Source of the DNA: Watersipora subatra
Taxonomy: Eukaryota > Bryozoa > Gymnolaemata > Cheilostomatida > Watersiporidae
Direction: 5' to 3'
Assembly: GCF_963576615.1 (NCBI RefSeq)
Contig: NC_088716.1
Span: 56,695,181 to 56,759,180, forward strand
DNA length: 64,000 nt
Both the position numbers and the translations under genes were made by a program. The notes under the pieces are model-generated. The model made no database searches. It worked only from the letters and a program-made list of their open reading frames with translations, and was not told the DNA's origin. Shown piece by piece: positions 47,530 through 58,043 of this stretch; positions within the stretch are counted from its first letter, which is position 1; every line of letters starts with the position of its first letter.

Positions 47530-47755
47530 TGTGAGGTGAAGTGTTGTTTTATACATGTAACGTTACATAAGGCTGTCATGCTAACTAAGTGCTGCTAACC
47601 TTGACCTGTGGAGACATGTGCTTGGGACACGATCTAGCGAGCACGTTTTTGGCATTGTACACATTTTGGCTGTGGACTAATTGGATTATTGAGAAAGTGC
47701 AATAAAATAATAACGACGAATTAGCTGATTGTTTATTTATATTAAAGTGACAACA
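47530..47755 (+). repeat. 5' LTR
   Basis: Begins tgtgaggtgaagtgttg and ends gtgacaaca. Compared by eye with the 3' LTR there are about 15 substitutions and a 2-nt indel, so the insertion is old. Confidence 0.88.
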
Positions 47756-47785
47756 GTTAAACCACAAGCTACTTCGGCAATAAAC

Positions 47786-48631
47786 ATGGCGACTATGAAG
47801 TTATCGGATGTAATTTCAAGATATGAGGATTCCCAAATGAGTGGAGATTTTCTGACTGGCTAGAGAAAGTTGAACTGGTAGCAGATACAGAAAATCGACG
47901 ATTTAACAGCATTCTTGCCTTTGTTTCTAAATGGTATAGCATTTGCTGTTTATAAGCAGCTGGGAGATGAAACTAAAAATGATTATGCAAAGCTGAAGCC
48001 TGCGATGCTCCAGACGTTTGGTGTCAACTGCTATGCTGCTTACGACCAGCTTCAGAGACGTTTCCTACAAGATGGTGAGACCGTAGACGTATATTTATCT
48101 GATTTGAGAAAGCTGGTTAATCTAATTGGACAGACAGATGCAGACCCCTTGCTGAAATGTGCATTTATGACTGGCCTTCCATTGGACATATCTGTTCAAC
48201 TGAAATCGATAGCTTCGGTAGAAACCCTGGAGTTGACTGATTTGGTCGCATGCGCCAGACTGATGTTGTCCAGTAGGTCAGGTAGTCAAGTCTGTGCTGC
48301 GGGCTACATCCAATATGGACACAAACCAAAATTAAGTTGTTATATATGCAGAGGTTCTCATCTCGCCCGAGACTGTTCACAGAAAAGGGGTGCTAATCCC
48401 TGTAAATTCCAAACATGCTATATCTGTGGTGATCAGTCCCACATAGCAAGAAGTTGTCTCCCAGAAACTTGTGCCAAAACAGGGTCAGATGGAAAACATG
48501 GAAGGGGGAACATCGGCACCGGATGCCTCCCCCAGTCAACAATAGCTGACGGAGTGTTACCATTTATCACTATCATATTAGAAAATCAAAGGCCACTAAA
48601 AGCTTTAGTTGAAAGGGGTATCAGAAATTAG
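47786..48631 (+). pseudogene. Retrotransposon gag with two zinc knuckles, frameshifted
   Basis: The ATG at 47786 opens MATMKLSDVISRYE, then the frame breaks before EWRFSDWLEKVELVADT and breaks again before the long open part (from about 47900). That part carries a capsid-like region (YDQLQRRFLQDGETVDVYLS, LLKCAFMTGLP) and two Cys/His knuckles: CYICRGSHLARDC, with one residue less than usual between second Cys and His, and CYICGDQSHIARSC, canonical CX2CX4HX4C. Gag would form the particle and bind RNA; here the frames are broken. Confidence 0.85.
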
Positions 48632-49068
48632 TGGTTACTAAAAATATATGTGCAGATAATAACATTGTTGCATTAGGACCACTACGAATTGTGACAATGC
48701 TAAATGGCAAGAAGACACTGTGCATTGGTGAGGCAGATGTAGACCTACTTGTTGATGGACTGAAGGTAACAAATAGGTGCCTGCTAGCACCAGCGCTAGT
48801 GTGTAGCGCTCATGTTATCTTGGGGATGGATATTATCACTACGATGGGAGGCGTGTTGATTGGTAAAGACAGCAGCGTGACCTGGGGCTATCAATGTTGC
48901 GCAGCTGGGATGGTGACCTCAGGTAGAGATGGAGCTCTGAGAGTTGAAGACAATGATTTTACAGCTGTATTTGATGGTGGAAAGTGGGTCGCAGAGTGGA
49001 AATGGAAGGATGGACAACCAGAGTTGAGAAATACGTGTCCAGAATATTCTGTTTCCAAAGAACAGTGA
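48595..49068 (+). pseudogene. Protease-like region with damaged active site
   Basis: The segment KALVERG stands where retropepsins have a D-T/S-G active site, followed by a frameshift into VVTKNICADNN. The downstream VILGMDIITTMGG matches the C-terminal retropepsin block (L-G-M-D). The catalytic Asp is replaced and the frame broken, so it would not be functional. Confidence 0.6.
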
Positions 49069-49927
49069 GGAGTTCTGTAACGAAGTAGAGCGATGGATAG
49101 AAGATGGTTGGTTGCAAGCGTATGCTAGTAGTGTGCATGGAAATATTAATGGCATAATACCTCTGATGGCGGCGGCACAGCCTGATAAACCAAAGAAAGT
49201 GCGACCAGTAATGGACTATCAAGAGCTTAACCAGCATGTTAGTTTTCCAGGTCAAGACACTGCTGTGTGCCAGGAAAAGCTGAGAGCTTGGAGAAAGGGA
49301 AAAGGCAAGGCTTCTATTCTAGATCTGAAGAAAGCCTATCTCCAGGCTCACATCGCAGATGAGCTAAGAAAGTTTCAAGCTGTAAAGTACAAGGGGAGGT
49401 TATATGTGATGACTAGGATGGGTTTTGGACTGAATGTTGCCCCCAACATCATGTCAAAAATAGTGAGTACTGTCCTTGCTTTGGACCAAGAAGTGAAGGA
49501 GGGGACAGATCACTACATTGATGATATATGGGTTAACGAGGAAGTGGTATCTCCAGAGAGGGTGCCGAAACACCTGCTCAGTTATGGACTGGTGACCAAA
49601 AATCCAGAGAATCTCGCAAACACTCGAGTGCTCGGTCTTCGTGTTGTATCTGGGCCTACAGCAAAGTTAGCGTGGAAGCGAGACGGGCTGTTACCTGACC
49701 TGAAGAATGCATCTACCAAGAGAGGCTTGTTCTCTGTTTGTGGCAATCTAACCAGCCAGTATCCTGTAGCAGGCTGGTTACGAGTGGCCTGCAGTTACAT
49801 AAAACGCCAGACGAATGCGATTCAGTGGAATGGTGTATTGCCCTCTTACGTTACATCACTAGTTGAAGACTTGGCTCAGAGACTTGACAATCATGATCCT
49901 GTGAAGGAAACATGGAGTGTGATGTGA
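49055..49927 (+). pseudogene. Reverse transcriptase domain of the LTR element
   Basis: Coding begins in frame with EEFCNEVERWIEDGWLQAY, then VRPVMDYQELNQHV, SILDLKKAYLQAHI, MGFGLNVAPNIMSKIV and the catalytic DHYIDDIWVN (Y-x-DD box). The connection region has RVLGLRV and VAGWLRVACSYIKR. The RT core reads through, but frameshifts separate it from the upstream protease part and from RNase H. Confidence 0.88.
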
Positions 49928-49935
49928 CAAAGAAG

Positions 49936-50340
49936 CTGTGATATGGTGTGATGCCAGTAGCATAGCTATAGGGAGTGCACTGCAGATAGAAAAGGATATA
50001 GTTGAAGATGCGTCATGGCTACGGATAGATGATGTGTCCCACATTTACATTGCAGAATTAAAAGCTGTGATTAAACATATAAATTTGATGCTGCACTGGA
50101 GGCTGAGAAGAGCCAAAGTAGTTACTGACTCTGCTAGTGTGCATGCGTGGATGAAGTCAATACTAGAAGGCACCCAGCGTCCAAAGGTTAGTGGATTAAG
50201 TGAAATGGTCATTAAGAGAAGGCTCGGGACCATAGCACAGATCATTGCTGATTATCAGCTAGATGTTCATGTAACTCTAGTGCCCTCGGAGAGGAACTTA
50301 GCAGACAAACTAACACGGGCGCAAAATATAGCCCTTTCAA
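49936..50340 (+). pseudogene. RNase H domain of the LTR element
   Basis: VIWCDASSIAIGSALQI, then IAELKAVIKHI, VVTDSASVHAW and LVPSERNLADKLTRA give the four acidic positions (D, E, D, D) of retroelement RNase H. It is fused by deletion straight to an integrase C-terminal segment. Confidence 0.85.
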
Positions 50341-50660
50341 AGTGGGAGACATGGTTTTTGTCAAATCCAGATATGCTAGATGTGACTCCCCATGGAAGAT
50401 TGGACTTGCCACAAATATTGCCGGTGAACATACTCTGATAGTGAATGGTGTGAATCGACATGTCGCTGATGTAAGATGCTCTGATGGTGAGAGATGTAGC
50501 TCCGAGAATGATGTGGTGCAGACGCGGTGTGGTGCTGGAGGCATTGAGATGGAGTTCCATATTGACAATCGAGGTAGTAGAGATAGTAGTAGATGATATT
50601 GACAATGACATGACACCAGTTCGGGATAGAAGGCTTCCCCTAAACCTGGCAGATTATCAT
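50320..50660 (+). pseudogene. Integrase C-terminal remnant
   Basis: KYSPFKVGDMVFVKSRYARC then GEHTLIVNGVNRHVADVR matches the C-terminal beta domain of gypsy-type integrases. The HHCC zinc part and the DDE core, expected between RNase H and here, are absent. Confidence 0.75.
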
Positions 50661-50686
50661 CTTTTTTGATATTGTTAAATGATTTT

Positions 50687-50700
50687 GAGATCAAGAGGAA
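50687..50700 (+). other. Polypurine tract
   Basis: The run gagatcaagaggaa lies directly before the 3' LTR, the normal position for second-strand priming in LTR retrotransposons. Confidence 0.6.
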
Positions 50701-50924
50701 TGTGGTGAAATGCTGTTTTATACATGTAACTTAACGTAAGGCTGTCATGCTAACTAAGTGCTGCTAACCTTGACCTGTGGAGGCATGCGCATGGGACACG
50801 ATCTAGCGAGCACGTTTTTGGCATTGTACACGTTTTGGCTGTGAACTAATTGGATTATTGAGAGAGTGCAACAAAATAATAACAACGAATTAGCTAATTG
50901 TTTATGTATATTAAAGTGACAACA
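50701..50924 (+). repeat. 3' LTR
   Basis: Begins tgtggtgaaatgctg and ends gtgacaaca. It is preceded by a purine-rich tract (gagatcaagaggaa), the expected plus-strand primer site. Confidence 0.88.
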
Positions 50925-51763
50925 GCTTGATCACAGTGTGGAGATGGATTAATTGTGTATAACATAATTTCTTCCTAAACACGCATGACAAACTCATCAG
51001 AGGTAACTAGTCTTTAACTTGAAAGCTAATTGGTATAGCCGCTTCAATTATCTCCCATTAGTAAAAACGGTTCAAATAATTAGTTGTATGCAAAAATGTA
51101 TTGCACACATAGGCAACACACTATTATTCAAAAAAATAACGACTTCTCGGGTTGCCGCAGGATTTTAGGCTGCACCACGCTGCAGTAGAGCCGGAAGCAG
51201 AATAGTGAACCTCGCGAATAAACAAAGTTTGTAGGAGCAAAATAATGGCGTAAATTAGCCAATCACCTGAAACTTGGAGGAAAAATTTTAGCGAGTAGTC
51301 TCAAAGCAGTGCAGTTCGATACACGGCGCTATACCGCAGCGATCCCAACCCTGAACGGCATTTATTTTCGCAAATTTGTTTTAGTAGTTATCACACCATG
51401 TCACGATGGGATAACTACCATAGCATCATTTTTGGCTGGTTTTAAATGATGTAGGACATGCAAGTGGATTTAGAAAGCATGCCTCTCGAAAGACAATGAA
51501 TCACAATTGAAAAGCTTAGAATGAAAAGTAGCCAAATCATGTGTTAAAATATTTAGTCATAAAATGTAGACACCATTTCATCCATGGCCAAAAACATTTT
51601 CTAGTCCAAATTTTTCACGCTAGAAGCGGTCAAATCCAAAGAACAAATTGTGTGCAAATAAATGTTTAACCTGTATGAAGTAGTGTTTACTGGGAATGTT
51701 ATACGAATATTCAATGCTTTTTTGTGATAAGCCAGAATGCGGGTGCTGGCTTTCTACAGCCAG

Positions 51764-52030
51764 GGCTAATGAACAGTTAGCTTTTCAAAGGAAAGCCAGG
51801 GGACTATCTAACAGGTCTCGGTATATAAACGAACGTGAATCAGTAAGGGAAGTCACGGTGAGGAAAGTAAGTAAGCTGAGCTGCTGAGTTGATATGCCTT
51901 CTGCTGACAAAAAATATTTTTCAGGTGGTCTGGCCGTCAGGGCCATCATATAGCAGGGAGGATGTTTATTTGGCTTGCGTACAGGTTGGCAGTAGGGACT
52001 GCCATGAGATTGGTGATGGCATTCTGCTTT
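51764..52030 (+). CDS. Possible two-exon coding fragment of unknown identity
   Basis: Two exon-like blocks join in phase 0. Block 1, after the acceptor ggctttctacag, reads ANEQLAFQRKARGLSNRSRY and then NERESVREVTVRK|gtaagt, ending at 51867. Block 2, after the acceptor atatttttcag at about 51925, reads VVWPSGPSYSREDVYLACV and ends GDGILL stop. The basic first block and compact second block look protein-like, yet no family comes to mind. It may be a host gene remnant or a transposon ORF; nearby 51.1-51.4 kb has promoter-like GC-rich sequence with a CCAAT motif (agccaatcac). Confidence 0.3.
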
Positions 52031-53569
52031 GAGTGTGTATTGCTGTGAAGGCTGATAACAAAGGAGAGCTTGGTGTGCCATTGTTGCAGCTTGGTGCTTT
52101 GTAATAACTTTTTTTCTGTTGTTTGGCGTACATTTACATTAAATAATTAAATTTTAGGAATATAAATTGACACATTTAGCACAGAGCTCATTGATTTGGC
52201 ACGACCATTTATGTAAACGAAAACTGCCAAGTCATCAATAAAAATATCTGATAAAGTTCTTTTTTTGTTGGTCATGAATATTTTAATATTTGCATTTTAT
52301 ATAGAGAAATGGTGTTTATACAATGTAACTTCTGCTAACGATTGTTTTAACCATGGAGTTTTTTAATGTTAATGTATAAAGCAGATATTTAACAAACTGA
52401 TTTTAAGCATGCAATGCTTAAAGTTTGACGAAGCAACCAAACTTTCTAGTTGGTGCATTCAGTCTTCTGGGCATAAATAATATGTCCCAAAAATCATAGT
52501 GCGAGTGATAGCAGGGTTGGAAAATGAAGAATGTAATACATTCCTTAGAACAAAGAAGTATAGAAATATATTAGTAGTATGTGCATGTGTGTACGTTTAT
52601 AAAACAGGTAATCAAAAATTTTGGTATTATAGATCAGCAGCAGCTGTGAGATTAAGTTGAACACAGTACATCAAACATTGACTGTTGAGCCAAAGAGTGC
52701 ATCTGTTTAGATAGCAAAAATTAAAAAAAAACAACAGAGCTCAAATATAAAACATTATCAATCTTGAGTAATGGGCTCTTTCGCTCCTCGCTGCCCCTCA
52801 CCAATAGTTAAAAGGTCACACAGTTGATCAATAAGGTAAATGCGAGAATCGTCGAGTACGTACGTACTTCTACAACCCAGCGGTCGATGTAATTTAGGGT
52901 TGTGTTCTCTGTGGCTAGAAGGCGATGCGTATAATACCTAAATGTGCCTCGCTTTTATTACCAAACTCCGCGCCACCTTTCCAACATAGCCTCATATCAC
53001 TAAAGCCTGCTATATTTTGTTGAACCCGAAGAAGCCAATATATTTGATTGTCGAAATAGCGAGCTAGGCTAAAACTAAAGAGATCAGGCTGACAAATGGG
53101 CGGAGCTATTACTTGATGTCAGTGAATTTTATTTCTCTGCGTCCTCTTATTATAACAGGGACAAGGTCAGCTTGTACATCGCCTATTGAATACGCTATCA
53201 AATATAGTTGTTGCAAAACATATTCAAGAAAAGCAAAACTAGGATAACTGAGCAACACTTATCAAGCACAAATCTTAGAGCCATAAGACCCCTAATTTGT
53301 CATAAGGAAGGTAGGTCCTCTACCATTTCGGTTCATGTTTGCGCACGACCTTTTTTGATGAAACCTAATTGACAAACGATTGCATCTCATAAGTTGGTCG
53401 AGTTTTAATATTTCTCTTACGGTTGCTAAAACGCCTGGTTGTATTTATACACCAGCATGGATTTGTTGCAGTAACTCTTATTTGTTGGCTAAGACATTTG
53501 TTTGTAACAACGACTTCAAAAGCGACAACGGATACGACCCGATAATCCATTAGTGCTTGTTGGATAACA
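52031..53569. other. No recognisable gene
   Basis: AT-rich DNA without a supported exon. A GC-richer stretch (52780-53110) lacks open frames. Confidence 0.5.
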
Positions 53570-56262
53570 CAGCGGAACCATACTATCTATCTATCTCTGT
53601 AAAATATCTCAAGTGGCCGCTAGGCCTGTAGAAATAAAATGGTGCATTAGGCATAAAAATAAGATCACAAATAAGCATAGACTTATTTATCTAAGTCTGA
53701 AGGATAAAAGTATAAGATCGCTTGGTCTAGTTATAAGAGAATCAGATGTTAAAATTTCATCGCACGGTTAAAAAAAGAGTGTTTCATTGCACTTGTATTG
53801 ATTGTGTGTCTGATATTGGAGCCTCGAGTAAAATAGGATGAGTTCTTAATTACAAATCTATTAAAATCGACCATTAGGTCTTGGCTTAAAATTTTTTGCA
53901 GTGTGCTTTCGTCCTTGATGCGTCTTCTCTCTGCAAGTGTTTGCCATCCCATTTTCACCATTTCTGATGATATACTATCAAATTTTCTTAAATTGTTGGC
54001 CCACCTAAAAGCTTTTCGGTTAATGGATTCTAAATCTTGTATACTATAATCAAAATGTGGACTCCAGATTTCCGAAGCGTACTCTAGCAGTGGACGACAC
54101 ACACTATAGTATGCTGTCCTTTTGACATTAGGAGATGTTTTCTTAAGGGTCCGCATAAGCATAAAAAGAGTGCCGTTAGCCTTACGTATGATGCGATTTA
54201 TGTGTTCATTAAAATTGAGGGTGCTAGAAACAAGTATACCCAAGTATAAAAAGGATTGCGAGGATATAAGAGATGTACCGCAATAGTTGTATATATGTGA
54301 AAATCTAACTGGTTCCACAGATGTAGATGTGCATTTATTAGCATTAAATCTCAACTGCCACGACTCAGCCCATGCAGCCACTCTGCACAGTTGGTCCTGT
54401 AGCAGAAGGCTGTCGGACGCACATTCTATTGGTCTAAAAAGTATGGCATCATCCGCAAATAAACGTATGGATGTCTTTGGACAGTTCAGAGACTCTGGAA
54501 GGTCATTGATATATAAAAGAAAAAGCAAGGGTCCAAGCACCGACCCCTGGGGCACACCTGATGTTACCTGGGTAGGTGGAGATGTTTTACCGTTAACTAT
54601 GACACAGAATGTGCGGTCCAGGAGCCAGTGCTGTATCCAAGTCACTACGTTTGCATTTAGGCCATAACTTCTAAGTTTGTGGATCAATTTGTCATGCGAA
54701 ACTGTATCAAACGCTTTACTAAAATCCAAAACAAGTACATCCACTTGAGTGTTAAGATTATTAAAATTTGCCAAGTCTGATATGGTGTGTATAAGTTGAG
54801 ATTCACAGCTGTGCTTTTTTCTAAAACCATGCTGTGTTTCACTTAGGATGTTATTCTGATCGAGATAATCTCTTATGTTATGAGCAATAATATGTTCTAT
54901 AACCTTAGATGATACGCTAGTGAGTGATATTGGCCTATAGTTAAGTGGGGCCTTCTTGTCACCTTTCTTGAATACAGGGACTACATTGGCATGTTTCCAA
55001 TCAAGTGGCACACACCCTGTGTTGAGGGAGTGTTTAAAAATCAACGTTAAAATGGGAGCAATGTCAACAGCCAAAAACTTGAGCAAGGCAGGACTAAGGT
55101 TGTCTGGGCCCATACCCTTACGATGGTTAAGATTATTAAGAAGGGCCAAAACTCCCTCTTCACTGACAGCAATGTCCATTTGGGGTACATGTTCTGCACT
55201 AGATTGAGTGAATGATACTTGTGGGACGTGTCCATCGTCTACGGTAAATACGGACTTAAAATTGTTAGCAAAACTTATGGCCATATCGTTGTCATTCACA
55301 CAGTTATGTAATTGCATAATGTTTGAACATTTTCCCCCTTTTGAAGATTTAGATATAAGCTGGAAAAGAGGTTTGGAATCGCCATTCTTAAGGCTTTCAG
55401 TAATATGGGACTCTAAAAATTTATTATAATCTCTTTTAATAAGGCGTTTAGATAGATTACCAATGGACTTTAGTTGTTCTAAATTGTGGCTAGTAGGGTA
55501 AGCTTTATAGGTATGAAAAAACCTTCTCTTTTTTCGGCAAACTGTTTTGGCTTCCCTTGACAACCAGAATTTTTTACCTTTGGGTTTACGTACTGGGATG
55601 CATGAGTTAGCTATGTTTAAAATAGTGTACTTGAATGTGTTCCATAAAAAATCTGTCGTATTCGAAGCTTCAATAAACTGGAGATGCTTGTAAAGGTGGG
55701 CTGTCTGTTCGCTTATGTCAGACATCCGAGCCTTACCAAAGTCAAAAAGAGTTCTAGTAGTGCGAGAAACTGGGGGATCAACCTGTGGAAAAAAACTAAA
55801 AAGTTCAAAGCACAGTGCTGTGTGATCCGACATTCCAACATCAGCGTTTTTAAAAATAGGGCAGGGATCAAAATTTGTAAAAATAAGATCAAGTGTGTTG
55901 CCTTTAGAGTGGGTAGGGAAGTTTACATGCTGCGAAAAGTTATTTTTCAAAATAAAAGACAAAAAGCTCTCAGCAAGTCCACGACCCCCTGGAGAGACGG
56001 CCGGCGTGTCAAGGGTCCACTGGATTTCAGGAAAGTTAAAATCTCCAAGTAAGACAAAATTGCTGACCAGGCTGTCCTCAAAAAAATCAAAAAGTGCACT
56101 CATCTTAGCTGAGCTCGGAGGACGGTAGTAAGTTACTACACAAACACGAAACCCGTGAACAGACAAATTGATCACAAGCATCTCCTCATTAGGATCCACA
56201 GAAGAATCAAATATCTGAACCCCTTTCAATGATTTAATAGCGACCAAGATGCCTCCGCCATA
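53570..56262 (-). mobile_element. 5'-truncated LINE with intact EN-RT frame (Jockey/CR1-like)
   Basis: The minus-strand element starts abruptly inside the endonuclease, at about 56262, and runs to a 3' UTR ending in a short gatagatagatag tail near 53590. Such microsatellite-like 3' tails and 5' truncation are typical of target-primed LINE insertion. The intact frame suggests a young insertion. Confidence 0.88.
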
Positions 56263-56301
56263 CATGCTAACTCTCGCGCATTGGGCGTGAGACTCACGCA
56301 A
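53749..56301 (-). CDS. LINE endonuclease/reverse transcriptase, 850 residues
   Basis: Copies element RNA into DNA at a nicked target. The first roughly 13 residues come from flanking DNA; homology begins at YGGGILVAIKS. Endonuclease motifs: VVTYYRPPSS, FVLLGDFNFPEIQW, TLDLIFTNFDPCP, VGMSDHTALCFEL. RT motifs: LNYRPISLTSVSSKVIEHII, QHGFRKKHSCESQL, VLVLDFSKAFDTVSHDKLIH, TSGVPQGSVLGPLLFLLYIN and the catalytic RLFADDAILFR. The C-terminal part has YLGILVSSTLNFNEHINRII and YASEIWSPHFDYSIQDL. There is no RNase H. The N-terminal catalytic residues of the endonuclease are lost by 5' truncation, so it could not mobilise alone. Confidence 0.93.
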   Translation of the reverse strand: MRESHAQCARVSMYGGGILVAIKSLKGVQIFDSSVDPNEEMLVINLSVHGFRVCVVTYYRPPSSAKMSALFDFFEDSLVSNFVLLGDFNFPEIQWTLDTPAVSPGGRGLAESFLSFILKNNFSQHVNFPTHSKGNTLDLIFTNFDPCPIFKNADVGMSDHTALCFELFSFFPQVDPPVSRTTRTLFDFGKARMSDISEQTAHLYKHLQFIEASNTTDFLWNTFKYTILNIANSCIPVRKPKGKKFWLSREAKTVCRKKRRFFHTYKAYPTSHNLEQLKSIGNLSKRLIKRDYNKFLESHITESLKNGDSKPLFQLISKSSKGGKCSNIMQLHNCVNDNDMAISFANNFKSVFTVDDGHVPQVSFTQSSAEHVPQMDIAVSEEGVLALLNNLNHRKGMGPDNLSPALLKFLAVDIAPILTLIFKHSLNTGCVPLDWKHANVVPVFKKGDKKAPLNYRPISLTSVSSKVIEHIIAHNIRDYLDQNNILSETQHGFRKKHSCESQLIHTISDLANFNNLNTQVDVLVLDFSKAFDTVSHDKLIHKLRSYGLNANVVTWIQHWLLDRTFCVIVNGKTSPPTQVTSGVPQGSVLGPLLFLLYINDLPESLNCPKTSIRLFADDAILFRPIECASDSLLLQDQLCRVAAWAESWQLRFNANKCTSTSVEPVRFSHIYNYCGTSLISSQSFLYLGILVSSTLNFNEHINRIIRKANGTLFMLMRTLKKTSPNVKRTAYYSVCRPLLEYASEIWSPHFDYSIQDLESINRKAFRWANNLRKFDSISSEMVKMGWQTLAERRRIKDESTLQKILSQDLMVDFNRFVIKNSSYFTRGSNIRHTINTSAMKHSFFNRAMKF

Positions 56302-56480
56302 TCACCCCAAAGAAAAATTGAAAATGCGTGAGATTTTTGCCCCAATTTCCACAATTTTATATATACTATCATTGATACATCAATTGCCCCAAAACCAAAT
56401 CTCACGCATTGCCCCACTCTTGGGTTGGCAGGCCTGAGCGGAACACCATATAAAGTCAATGGTAACGCGCAAGTTTGAAC
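56263..56480. repeat. ctcacgcattg-rich flank of the LINE
   Basis: The motif ctcacgcattgcccc and its inverse recur several times (56265-56310, 56320-56345, 56398-56420), forming imperfect inverted repeats. It may be a separate repeat into which the LINE inserted. Confidence 0.5.
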
Positions 56481-56770
56481 TAGCAATGAATGAAAGTTAT
56501 GAATAACGCAAATGTTCTCACATCTGCATGAAATATAATAGAACGTGAAAACAGCCAAATTACTAATACATATATATTAGAATATTCGGGATTGAGCTAT
56601 GTGATTAGTAATAGTTTAGTTTAGTAGTTATAAATGATTAAAAGATCATAAGAACTTTGAGTTCAATATTATTAGTTGAGTCAGTCATATTTGATTCATG
56701 ATTCAACCTTTCTATACAGTACAATCTAACTAGATATAGCTATGAGCTGATGGATTGTACGTTGGGAGGT

Positions 56771-56796
56771 TGTAGGTAACATAAGATGTTACCTAC
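56771..56796. other. Perfect short inverted repeat
   Basis: The arms gtaggtaacat and atgttacctac are exact inverses with a short spacer, continuing into further atgttac-type pairings. Probably a small palindromic repeat. Confidence 0.6.
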
Positions 56797-57949
56797 AACA
56801 TGTTATGTAATATAAAATGTTACATAACTGTATGTTATGCTCCATATTACCATTAATTTGGTTAATATAGAGCATATCGCAAACCCAGTTTTCTGTTTGT
56901 TTGATATGGTGAAAATAGGAAAAAACACACTTGACTCTATGGGAAAATAAATAGTGTACGAGTAATAAAGTTGAGCAATTTGAATTATTTATCTTGACAT
57001 CTGCTATCATACACAATCTGCAATCATAGACAGTCTTAGTCGCCTTGACCGACTGGAACAGATAGATCTATGAATTTGTCAAAGCATTAATCATCTCCTG
57101 CTCTACTCAAATACAACTGACATCACAAAGTTTCAATGTCTCTGGGCGGTTTTTGTTCCTTAAGTAAAGCTTTTGAATTTTAAGGCTAGTGGAAAAGCTT
57201 TTGCCATAGGGCCATCTATCTCCCTTAAAACTTTCACGAGGAAATTTCATTTGCACTCGATGGTGTCTTCAATTTTTACCCCATTTACTGATAGATAATC
57301 TTTTTAACAATGAGACTTTTTTCCATATACTCAACATATGCTGGGGATCTCGGTGTGAAAACCAGAAAATTAGAATGTTTTGTGGCAGTCAGCTTATGTT
57401 TTAATTAGTTTGTTTTAGTTTATTGACAACTTGTCTTAACACCAGTCATTGGTTCCTCCACCATCTACCTTGTTTTTTTTTATAATCATTTTACAGCAGG
57501 CCAAGTTAAACTTTGTTCTTCAGTTATGAGTTTACAACATACTGCTATTGTCGTGTTATTAGGCAGCTACCAGATCAGCAGTTATGTTTACTCTATAATT
57601 TACAGTTCAACTGTAGTTATTCAACATGATTAGCACGAAAAATCAAACGGTTTAAATTATTGATATTAGTCACGATTTTTTTCATGAAAAAATTGCAATT
57701 TTTTGTGATTTTGCAAGAATCAGTATTTTTTGACAAACCATCTTGTTTTGATGTGTGTAACAAATCTGTAAACACTCCTCTATCATTGATTAATTGGCTA
57801 GTGTGATGGAGATAATTGACTTCACTTGTAATACAATTCTACATGAGAACCTATGAGCTTATTTAGTAAAGTTCGACGCAGGATAAATTGTGAGGTAGCA
57901 GCTATAACTGGTTGTTCTCCCTCACTACTCTGTTTAATTCAAGATATTA

Positions 57950-58043
57950 TGACATTACATTCTTTACTGCAATCAGCTCAAGTCCAAGCATTGAAAGAGT
58001 ATTCTCCACCTCTGGTTTCGTTTATTCAAAAAGAAGAAGATGA
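57950..58043 (+). pseudogene. hAT transposase C-terminal fragment
   Basis: One frame reads SSSPSIERVFSTSGFVYSKR then RR stop, the P-x-(S/A)-ER-x-FS-x-x-G core of hAT dimerisation domains. No terminal repeats could be paired with confidence, and the rest of the transposase is not visible. Confidence 0.65.

Larger units (their letters stand above)
47530..50924 (+). mobile_element. LTR retrotransposon (Ty3/gypsy-like), internally deleted
   Basis: Two similar LTRs of about 225 bp enclose gag, protease-like, RT, RNase H and an integrase tail. Domain order (RT before RNase H, integrase last) fits Ty3/gypsy. At least four frameshifts and the loss of the integrase core make it inactive. No clear target duplication was found, and no standard tRNA primer site follows the 5' LTR. 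It sits just downstream of LINE copy 2. Confidence 0.9.

Noticed and set aside
54287-56128. Several plus-strand ORFs of 60-126 residues
   Set aside because: Antisense shadows of the intact LINE EN-RT frame.
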